From Eunapius fragilis (Eukaryota > Porifera > Demospongiae > Spongillida > Spongillidae): DNA of 64,000 nucleotides. The translations under genes and the position numbers were made by a program. The first letter of the stretch is position 1. Each line of letters opens with the position of its first letter. The notes beneath the pieces were generated by a model. That model ran no database searches and was not told the origin of the DNA. It saw only the letters and a program-made list of their open reading frames with translations. The stretch lies in contig OY811978.1 of the NCBI GenBank assembly GCA_963681505.1, positions 7,862,262 to 7,926,261 of the forward strand, in the 5' to 3' direction. Shown here in pieces: positions 54,837 to 64,000 of the stretch.

Positions 54837-57800
54837 ATGGAAAGGCGCGTATACCTACGCAATGTTAGCACTTCGAACGTGACATCACTTTCATACCAGC
54901 CGTTGAAGAGGGAGATCATTACCGCCCATGAAGGTCGGTGCGAGCCACGCCCTTTAACCTTCCAGCTTATCTTTGTTTGTTGTTGGTGTGAGGTCGCTGC
55001 GGCGCGGGACACGTGCGCGCGCTTTGCTTTAGGAGGGCTCTAGATAGCCTTTGTTGTGCGCGTCGTGTGCATTTGTTCCAAACGTATGACCGCTATCTTG
55101 TCTTGATCCGGACATCGGTACTCAGACGGCACTTTGAAGTGTTGGGAGGGCGACTCCGGAGAATTGGTTGCTACCCTGAGTCACCACAAGGGCTGGATCA
55201 CCGATTTACTTTTCTGGTGAGTTACATTTGAGGTCCGTTTGGAGTGAACTTTCCACCGACGGTCCAAACGAAAGGATCAAAGTGTATGCGTTGAAGAGGC
55301 TAGGTCTTGCACCAATTATGCAAAGTGGCGGGAGGGGTCGTGGTGTAAGAAGAGAGCTATCAATGCAACGCGCGCGCATGCATTTGTGCTTGTACACATA
55401 CACCCATACCCATAGCTCCACACATAAACACACATAGCTCCACACATACACAGCCATAGCTCCACACACGTACCCATAGCTCCACAACACAGCCATAGCT
55501 CCACACACGTACCCATAGCTCCACATATACACCCATAGCTCCACACACACACCCATAGCTCCACACATACACCCATAGCTCCACACATACACCCATAACT
55601 CCACACACACACCCATAGCTCCACACACACAGCCATAACTCCATGCATACACCCATAGCTGCACACACACACCCATAGCTCCACACACACAGCCATAGCT
55701 CCACACATGTACCCATAGCTCCACACATACACCCATAGCTCCACACATGTACCCATAGCTCCACACATGTACCCATAGCTCCACACATACACCCATAGCT
55801 CCACACATACACTCATAACTCCACACATGTACCCATAGGTCCACACATACACCCATAGCTCCACACATACACCCATAGCTCCACACATACACACATAGCT
55901 CCACACACACACCCATAGCTCCATACACACACCCATAGCTCCACACACACACCCATAGCTCCACACATGTACCCATAGCTCCACACATACACCCATAGCT
56001 CCACACATGTACCCATAGCTCCACACATGTACCCATAGCTCCACACATACACCCATAGCTCCACACATACACCCATAGCTCCACACACACACACACATAG
56101 CTTCACACATACACCCATAGCTCCACACACACAGCCGTAGCTCCACACACACACCCATAACTCCACACATACACCCATAGCTCCACACACGTACCCATAG
56201 CTCCACACATACACCCATAGCTCCACACACATACCCATAACTCCATGCATACACCCATAGCTCCACACACACAGCCATAGCTCCACACACACACACACAC
56301 ACACATAGCTCCACACACACCCATAGCTCCACACACACACACATAGCTCCACACACACACCCATAGCTCCACACACACAGCCATAGCTCCGCAAACACAC
56401 CCATAGCTCCACACACACACCCATAGCTCCACACACACACCTACTGCTCTTCCACACATTCCACACATAACAGCCATACATATGTTCACAGAGGGCATGT
56501 TTGTTCCTTCCTTTACGTGCAGGCAAGAAGGCAAAGTTCTCTTTTCATCATCTTTAGATGGTACTATTGTTCAATGGTCACCTGCTGGAATAGCATACAA
56601 CAGTATTGAGGTAAAAGGACATCATAGCCGTCTGCTTTAGAAGATAATTGGCAATGCACCACTAGAAGGGTTTATGGTACAGGCCAGGGAGGAAGTGGGC
56701 AGTGTGGGAAGGTTTGCAAGGTACAGATGAACTGGGGGACACCAACATAATGTACTATTGTGACAGGTTAATGGGTGGAAGAGACCTGGTGGAACAAGTG
56801 TGCTTGCCATAGCCACAGTTATAGACAAACCACAAACTTCTAATGGTTTTGAGGGAAAATGAGTGCACAAGGAGGTGTCTTTAGGGCAACCTAAGGGGAA
56901 GGCATAAGTGGACCCAAGGCTTTAGGGGGAAGGCATTTGACTGGACCCAAGGGAAAGGTATTTGAGTGGACCAAGGCTTTAAGGGGAAGGCATAAGTGGA
57001 CCCAAGGAAGGCATTTGACTGGACCCAAGACTTTAAAGGGAAAGGTTATTTGAGTGGACCCTCTTGAGGCTTTAGGGGGAAGGCATAAGTGGACCCAAGG
57101 CTTTAAAGGATCCAACGTGTAAAGAGAAATATAGACCTACGGATTGAGGCTTTACAGGGGAGGGAGGTTTAATTAAGTATTATTAATTATTGGTTATTAA
57201 ATTAACAATGATGCAAAGTCTCATGTACACCCTGTACCACAGAGACACCTCATGTATACCCCTGTACCACCAAAGTCCCCATACCTCAAATGCCGTCTGG
57301 AGAAGTAGCACTTCCTACTCTGTTTGCAGCATATGTACCTTTCTCAGCAGTGCTGGAGGTGAGCTGAGGTATACTGAGGTATACTGATGTATACTGAGGT
57401 ATACTGATGCCTTGAGAACTCTTTTCAAGATCAGATGACTTATAGTCAAGCTGCTGTTCATGCAGTTGAGATTGAAAGTTACCATATTGGGGGGGTGGGG
57501 ACTAAAAACATTGAAGGGTAGGCTATCAAGTGTTGGCGTGTTACCCGGTTGGTAGAATCAGATACTGACTGTCCTGCACTGGAACAATGTGTTGGTTGGC
57601 TGTCAATAATTAGCTTCCTCTTGCTGCCCCAAAAGACGTACTGGTGTTGCAAATTGGTTGTATGATAGTTTCTGTAGACAAAATTGAATTAAGACTTTAG
57701 ATGAAGAATGTTTCATCGACATGTATATAAAAATAATTTGAACACATTTTAGCAGCTGCATGATAAAGTTTATCCGAGGTGGTGCTGGGTTTTTTAAAAT

Positions 57801-59817
57801 CATTGTCATTGCATGGAAGACGCCACTATGTGTAGTGACCATCACCTCCAGTACCCTTACCAGTATGTGCAGTGACCATCACCTCCAGTACCCTTACCAT
57901 TATGTGCAGTGACCATCACCTCCAGTACCCTTACCAGTATGTGCAGTGACCATCACCTACAGTACCCTTACAATGATTTCTGCACACCTCGTTCTCTGAT
58001 CTTTTATTCACCCTGAGAGTGTGACCATTGAGAGAGTGAACATGCCTTGACCATCACATTCTCAAGTCTCCTTATATGGAATACTGTAAATTAAAAAAAA
58101 AACAAATGTTTAGACGCTTTTGGGCAATTAGTGTCTTGTCTCTCATCCCTTTGATATGTTTATCACCCTTTGATATGTTTGTCTCCACTTTGAGTACATT
58201 GTACACCTTGCATTAGGTAACTCTGAATGAATTGTGCATTTAGTGTTCGTTGCTGAATACTTTCACAATTTTCAGTTTTTTTTACTACTAGCTGCGTTCG
58301 TCCTTTCCAACGTTGGGGAGTCACCCCATATGTCAAGATGGCGGCTCATTTGTTATACATTGGCCCGTTACTTTAGGCATTTTGTCGTGCCTAATCAATA
58401 GCCCCTCTAATGGCTGCCGTATGTATGAATAGGCAGCTAGGTCTGCGCTTGGGTGCATCATATGTTATGGTCTATACTATATCTGTGTGTAATGTATATC
58501 TGAGTGCATTAAAATCTACACACAGCCATGCCTACTTGTAACAATTTGCAATGTAATGATTTGTGTTTTTATCGGATTTTTCCACGAATTATAGAGTTTT
58601 TTTTTTTTCTCAGATAGTGTGTAGTTTGCACCAATAAGGTAGAGACTTAGGGACATTATTGCCCTTTCTAGCAACCAATCCTGAACAAAAAGTTAAGCTA
58701 CGTTGGATATCCAGATACAAACCCTACTAATGATTGACTGTAATGGTGGGAGTGGTAGTGGATGGAGGGTGAAGTAGTAGGAGGGGGTGGAGTAGTGGAT
58801 GGAGGGGGTGGAGTAGTGGATGGAGGGGTGGAGTAGTGGATGGAGGGGGTGGAGTCATAGATGAGGGGGCGGAGTAGTGGATGGAGGGGGTGGAGTTAGT
58901 AGACATAGGGGGTGGAGCAGTGTGAACAACTTGCACACAGTCACTTAGGTGTTCAAGTATTCCCTGTTAGTGTGTGTGAGCACAGGTATTGTCTGCTCTT
59001 TGTGTACCCTTGTATTGATTGCTTTGCTCAGCTAGGGGGCCCAGTGTTTTCGCTGGCATGGAGCTCACGAAAAGGTCAGCTGATTGCAGGGCAACGGAAC
59101 TGCATCAGAGTGATGAGTCAGGCCGGCAAGTCTTGTGTGTGTGTATGTGTTGTGTATGTGTGTGCATGTGTGTGTATGTGTGTGTATGTGTGTGTGTATG
59201 TGTGTGCATGTGTGTGTGTGTGCACGTGTGTGTGTGTTGTGTGTGTTGTGTGTATTGCGTGGGCATGTTGTGTTGCGTGGTAAAGTGGTTTGAGTGCAGT
59301 ATAACCCAGCATAGTAATGCTGTTTGGGCATGAATTCCCTAGCATGATTAATGGATCCTGAGAAGGAATAAGTATCCCAAATATGCTTGTGGCTGAGTTT
59401 TGAAGGCTGCAATGTGCAGCATTTATGTGGCCTCCACAAAACCCACACACTTAGCACACTTGTGTTAAAGTAATCTGTGTGATTGCAAAGAATCCGATAA
59501 CGTGAGCGTTCTTCAATTTGTATACTTGTTACTGCACACACACACTGGAACAGATGATGTGTTGAACGTTGTGCAATTGTGTATGTGTATATGTGTGTGT
59601 AGTTTGTATGTGTATATGTGTGTAGTTTGTGAGTGTATGTGTGTGTGCAAAGTATATTTTTCTCTTGCTGTTGGAGATTTGAGCAGCTGTCTCTATTTCA
59701 GGTGAGTTGGCAAGTAATGGCTTCCCTCTCATCAACAGGAAAGGTACCCTACACTGATGAGCAAAGAGGTTTTGTCCCATGCATGCGTCGTTTAGTATGT
59801 GCATAGTGTGTGTGTGC

Positions 59818-59875
<58 letters not shown>

Positions 59876-60517
59876 TGTGTGTGCATGTGCAAAATGAGTG
59901 CCTTTGCAGCTGCTTTGCCCTGCGGTTGATTGGCCTCACTTGCGGTAAAAGGGTATGCACGTTTGACCTTACTCCATTACGGTACACAGGGTGAAACTAC
60001 CTAATCAAAAATGCACACTGCATATTCATTTTTATTCATGTGCTCAAACATATACATGCATAAACCACACACATGCACGCATACATACATACATTGCATG
60101 CACACACACACACACATACACACACATACACACACATACACACACACACACACATTTAGCCCTGCAGGTCCCTGGCCATCAGGACATAGTGAAGTGTCTG
60201 TCCTGCATGGACAACAAGATTGTCTCTGCGGGGTGGGTAAATAACTGCTGTAAAGAGTTGCTACTGTATCTCTGTCGCATCAGTACTTACTTCTGCAGTG
60301 GCAGATCCATGGGGTTGGGGGTGGGGGGACTGAATCTGTCATTCTTGTTGCCTTGGTGCCAATCTTTGTGTGTAATGATCTCTGTTGCCATGGTAATGAC
60401 CTCTGTTGCCTTGGTAAAGATCTCTGTTGCCTATTCTGCCAGGTTTGATCACAAAATGATAATCTATGAAGTTGCCACCATCACAGGAAATGAGGGACCA
60501 CTCAAGTGCATATTCAC
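54837..60517 (+). CDS. WD40-repeat protein, 5' part
   Basis: Exons supported by frame, splice sites and beta-propeller pattern: 54837-54933, 55126-55216, 56523-56610, 59032 to about 59130, about 60157 or 60168-60232, and 60443-60517. The first four read on without a break: LSYQPLKREIITAHE, DGTLKCWEGDSGELVATL, HHKGWITDLLFW, GKVLFSSSLDGTIVQW, GGPVFSLAWSSRKGQLIAGQ. The last two give GHQDIVKCLSCMDNKIVSAG and FDHKMIIYEVATI. A further small exon near 59912-59944 is possible. The gene continues past 60517, but I found no further exon in the window. I do not recognise the family. The exon 1 donor is GTCGGT, a weak match. The start is the ATG 194 bp from SIR2-ETS B. Confidence 0.7.
55385..56445. repeat. 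20-bp minisatellite in WD40-gene intron 2
   Basis: About 53 copies of CCATAGCTCCACACATACAC with CACACA, CATGTA and similar variants. It nearly fills the intron before exon 3. False frames stay open on the minus strand. Confidence 0.92.
56890..57120. repeat. Imperfect 30-bp repeat, WD40-gene intron 3
   Basis: Modules GGCTTTAGGGGGAAGGCATA and AGTGGACCCAAGG in varied order. Confidence 0.75.
57835..57972. repeat. 37-bp repeat, WD40-gene intron 3
   Basis: Four copies of GTGACCATCACCTCCAGTAC then CCTTACCAGTATGTGCA. The remaining intron (56611-59031) holds no exon I can support. Confidence 0.85.
58740..58920. repeat. GGTGGAGTAGTGGATGGAGG repeat
   Basis: About eight imperfect copies before WD40-gene exon 4, purine-rich on the gene strand. 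Confidence 0.8.
59820..59880. repeat. (GT)n microsatellite
   Basis: Pure GT run between WD40-gene exon 4 and the exon at 60168. A CA/TACA tract at about 60098-60154 stands just before the next acceptor. Confidence 0.85.
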
Positions 60518-60837
60518 GTAAGTCAGCCTTTATAGGTTATGTATACATGTATTGAGATTGCTGTTGCAAAAAGCATATTTAATGCTTTTTTTTTTCAAGT
60601 TTTAAAAATCTACAATTTTCTTATGCAAAGGGGATCATGGAATTACAATAGCCTGAATTTATGTGTGCATTTCAATACACACCACACACACACATACACA
60701 CCACACATATACCATACCACACATACATACCACACCACACACACATCACATGCAAGCGCAAACGCACTCTTATGTAGAAATATAATATATGTGAATTTAT
60801 AAGGGACCAAAAAATTTCGAGGAAAGTTGATCATGCT

Positions 60838-61330
60838 ATGTGTGTGTATGTGTGTGTGGTGTGTATGTGTGTGTGGTGTGTATGTGTGTGTGGTGTGTAT
60901 GTGTGTGTGGTGTGTATGTGTGTGGTGTGTATGTGTGTGTGGTGTGTATGTGTGTGTGGTGTGTATGTGTGTGTGGTGTGTATGTGTGTGTGGTGTGTAT
61001 GTGTGTGTGGTGTGTATGTGTGTGTGATGTGTATGTGTGTGTGGTGTGTATGTGTGTGGTGTGTGTATGTGTGTGTGGTGTGTATGTGTGTGTGGTGTGT
61101 ATGTGTGTGTGGTGTATGTGTGTGTGGTGTGTATATGTGTGGTGTGTATGTGTGTGGTGTGTATGTGTGTGGTGTGTATGTGTGTGTGGTGTGTATGTGT
61201 GTGTATGTGTGTGTGGTGTGTATGTGTGTGTGGTGTGTATGTGTGTGTGGTGTGTATGTGTGTGTAGTGTGTATATGTGTGGTGTGTATGTGTGTGGTGT
61301 GTAAGTCTGTGTGGTGTGTATGTGTTCCTC
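60838..61330. repeat. GTGTGTATGTGTGTGTGGT minisatellite
   Basis: About 26 copies of an 18-20-bp GT-rich unit downstream of the last recognised WD40 exon. A short CA-rich tract of complementary sequence lies at 60670-60750. Confidence 0.88.
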
Positions 61331-62250
61331 ATGAGAGGTGTGTGTGTGTGTGGTTGATTTGGGATTGCTGATGCTTGGGACAATCAGTGCCTCTGGGGAA
61401 CACCTGTGTTGTTTGTGGGATGGTATTGATGAGAACAAGGGAGTTGATTGTATTATGCCACCAGCCACAATAAACTTTGCTCCCCTTTGATCTGCTGGGT
61501 GACCTTAGATATATTGATGAGAAATACTCATAGTCCCCTTCAGCCTTTATTGGTTAATGAATCTCACAGTCCCCTATAGCCTCTATGGCTAAGGAGGAGT
61601 TCACCCCACAGCCCCCTTCAGCCTCTATGGCTAAGGAACCCCACAGCCCCCTTCAGCCTCTATGGCTAAGGAGCCCCACTGAATTTTGCAGTCAGTATGA
61701 GTGTCATTTCCATGGTACTGGTGGGTTGGCTTTCATTTGGCTTCTTGTATAATTAGAGGAGCCGTAAGATGGACAGCCCACACATTATCCACTTGGATTC
61801 TAGCGGGAAAAATAAAGCCTACTCTGATAGCTTCTTATGTACGAGAGATCTCTAATATTATGTGAGGAAAAAAAAAAACTTTGGGAGTGCAGGAAATATG
61901 GCAATGTGTAAACACTGTTAGAAGGACACCTTTCAAGAACCTTTTGATTCCCACTAGTTCTACTTCAACAGAACTTGTGTGTAATATTTCGTGCGAACTC
62001 ATGGCAGTCAAACCTCCTGCTCAACACAGATGGATGGATTGCCATGACATGGTTCATTGATGGTAGTCAAACAATGGAGAGGGGGTGTGTCATTAAACAT
62101 TTCTCAGAGAGCTCCACCTGTTGTGTTCTAGAGCTGTGTCATGCATTATATTCATGTTCATGTGTCTGTGGTCATGTTTTGTAATCAAGCTGAATGTGCC
62201 AGGGGTGGTTGTAGGTACAGAGTTCAGGGTACATGTCTGCCATTGTGCCA

Positions 62251-62319
<69 letters not shown>

Positions 62320-62389
62320 AGTGTGTGTATGTGTGTATGTGTGTGTGTTATGTGTGGGTGTTAGGGTTCATGTCTGCCATTGTGTCAGC

Positions 62390-62429
<40 letters not shown>

Positions 62430-63617
62430 GTGTGCATGTGTGTGTGTGTGCATGCGTGCGTGTGTGCATGTGTACGTGGTGCTGTGTGTGTGCATGCGTG
62501 TGTGCTCCTCGGGAGGGGTGTGTGGTTGATTTGGCATTAATGGTATGGGGCTGTATGCTCAGGGCAATCAGCCTCTGGGAAACACCTGTGTTGTTTGTGG
62601 TGTCTTGGCATGAAAATATGGTATTGATGGGTGGATTGTATTATGCCAATGTCCACAATAAACTTTGTTCCCCCTTTGATCCGCTGAATGACCTTTGACA
62701 TGTTGATGGGAAAAACCCACAGTAAGCAACCCCACAGCCCCCTTCAGCTAAGGAATCCCACAGCCCCCTTCAGCCTCTGTGGCTAAGGACCCACACAGTT
62801 CCCTTTAGCCTCTGTGGCTAAGGAACCCACACAGTTCCCTTTAGCCTCTGTGGCTAAGGAACCCACACAGTTCCCTTTAGCCTCTGTGGCTAAGGAACCC
62901 ACAGCCCCCTCAGCCTCTGTGATAAGGAATCCCACAGCCCCCTTCAGCCTCTGTGGCTAAAGACCCACACAGTTCCCTTTAGCCTCTGTAGCTAAGGAAC
63001 CCACAGCCCCCTTCAGCCTCTGTGACTAAGGAACCCCACAGCCCCTTCTAATCTCTGTGGCTAAGGACCTACAATTATTGTAGTACAATGTGAGGTTTTG
63101 GATTTAAAGGACAACGCAGTTTCCCTTTCCAAAACCCAGTGACTCCCACTAGTTCCACTCCAACCAGGACATGTGTACTCACAAGCAGTTTGTGCCAGCT
63201 GACGAGGTGAAGAGCAATAAATGAGGTCGATGCGGTGCTAACCTTTGGAACACAAACTGCTTCTTCAGTACATATCATGTTTGACATGCATGTCCAGTGA
63301 ACTGCAGCCAAAGAGGACTTTGACATTCATTTTAAAATAAAACCCCTCCCTCCTTCCCCCACCCTGTCAAACAATAAGGAACAGAGGATGGTTGGCATAT
63401 TCCCTCATTGTCACCTGTTGTGCTCTGCTTTGCTTTGAAACCCAAAGAGCTTCCTTCTTTAAAATGTTAGCATTGCATTGTATTCATAGATAGCATGTCT
63501 GTGGTCATGTTTTGTAATCTGAAAGCTGAATGCTTTGTGATCAGAAAGCTGGGGTCATGTTTTGTAATTAAAAGGCTGTGTACATGGTTGAGGGTTCAAA
63601 GTGTATGATTGTGCCAA

Positions 63618-63640
<23 letters not shown>
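61320..63640. repeat. Tandem duplication, about 1.2-kb units
   Basis: Unit 1 (about 61320-62510) and unit 2 (about 62510-63640) share, in order: GAACACCTGTGTTGTTTGTG or its near copy, CACAATAAACTTTG, a CAGCCTCTGTGGCTAAGGAA minisatellite (61540-61680 and 62720-63065), a TCCCACTAGTTC block, GTCTGTGGTCATGTTTTGTA, and a closing (GT)n run. Copies are clearly diverged. Confidence 0.8.
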
Positions 63641-63653
<13 letters not shown>

Positions 63654-63656
<3 letters not shown>

Positions 63657-63797
63657 AGGCCGACCATGCACTAAGCAACATGTTGCGCGCAACACTATGA
63701 ATTCTAGCAAAATTCTAGTAAAATATCAGTAAACTAATGTTTTACTGGAAATATATTGAGTTGCATGCAGCATTGTTGCCTGGTGTATGGTCGCCTT
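63654..63797. mobile_element. Small inverted-repeat element
   Basis: The left end reads AAGGCCGACCATGCACTAAG then CAACATGTTGC; the right end, reversed, reads AAAGGCGACCATACACCAGG then CAACAATGCTGC. TTAA precedes the left end, and TTTA or a similar string follows the right end. About 140 bp, no coding capacity; a MITE. Confidence 0.65.
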
Positions 63798-63799
63798 TA

Positions 63800-63962
63800 C
63801 ACGTGTGTGTGTGTTACACGTGTGTGTGTGTGTTACACCTGTGTGTGTGTGTTACACGTGTGAGTGTGTTCAACATGTGTGTGTGTGTTACACGTGTGTG
63901 TGTGTTACACCTGTGTGTGTGTGTTACACGTGTCTGTGTGTGTTCAACATGTGTGTGTGTGT
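63800..63962. repeat. GTGTTACACGTGTGTGTGT repeat
   Basis: About seven copies of an 18-20-bp unit holding TTACACGTGTG or TTCAACATGTG, directly after the small inverted-repeat element. Confidence 0.8.
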
Positions 63963-64000
63963 ATGCAAGTGACCTGGGGGAGGGGGCATAAAGCAGCATT

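Noticed and set aside
55206-56534. Minus-strand frames of Cys/Val/Trp/Met repeats
   Set aside because: 20-bp minisatellite in WD40-gene intron 2.
57301-57352. Possible extra WD40 exon (TTTGCAG acceptor, GGAG|GTGAGC donor)
   Set aside because: Good splice sites, but it would break the phase between exons 3 and 4, which join directly and continue the propeller pattern.
59703-59760. Possible WD40 exon after CTATTTCAG
   Set aside because: The sequence after the AG reads GTGAGT at once, and no blade-like peptide follows.

Overview
The window looks like nuclear DNA of an invertebrate animal. ETS domains are known only from animals, the genes are split by spliceosomal introns, and XRCC1 and DCAF8 keep animal-type domain order. 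Introns and spacers are crowded with microsatellites, minisatellites, small inverted-repeat elements and one tyrosine-recombinase retroelement. The species cannot be fixed from the sequence; a sponge or another early-branching marine invertebrate is a guess.

Layout. 496-1980 (-): intronless membrane protein with an EXS domain (XPR1/ERD1 type, no SPX domain). 2511-13202 (-): DCAF8, 13 exons, a CUL4-DDB1 substrate receptor. 13630-28121 (+): XRCC1, 18 exons, head to head with DCAF8 across 427 bp. 28437-38104 (+): a four-exon gene joining an N-terminal SIR2-like (FAM118-like) domain to a C-terminal ETS DNA-binding domain. 38105-43722: gene-poor, with a LINE-type reverse transcriptase relic, a TTAA-flanked inverted-repeat element and a 74-bp palindrome. 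43723-49745: an Ngaro-like retroelement with split direct repeats. 50563-54642 (-): a second SIR2-ETS gene, tail to tail with the first and with the same exon plan and intron phases. 54837 to beyond 60517 (+): 5' part of a WD40-repeat gene, head to head with the second SIR2-ETS gene across 194 bp. 60518-64000: repeats, with a tandem duplication of about 1.2 kb.

The main discovery is the pair of SIR2-ETS genes. The two ETS domains differ where it matters. Copy A keeps both arginines of the recognition helix, while copy B has Lys and Cys there. Both copies carry His where active SIR2 enzymes have the Asn of the T-N-Y-D motif. ETS-type GGAA sites lie in the spacers upstream of both genes. A testable model is a DNA-binding factor with a non-binding partner or antagonist, both built on a nucleotide-binding or assembly domain derived from SIR2.

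A second notable feature is DCAF8 intron 12. It is made of about 28 tandem copies of a 21-bp unit that spans its own 5' splice site, and the unit keeps the reading frame. More generally, nearly every long intron holds its own private minisatellite, and GT/CA repeats often sit at intron ends.

Gene models were built by eye from reading frames, GT-AG sites and family knowledge. Exon edges in DCAF8, XRCC1 and SIR2-ETS B are phase-consistent throughout. Those of SIR2-ETS A exons 3-4, XRCC1 exons 12 and 15, and the WD40 gene are less certain.
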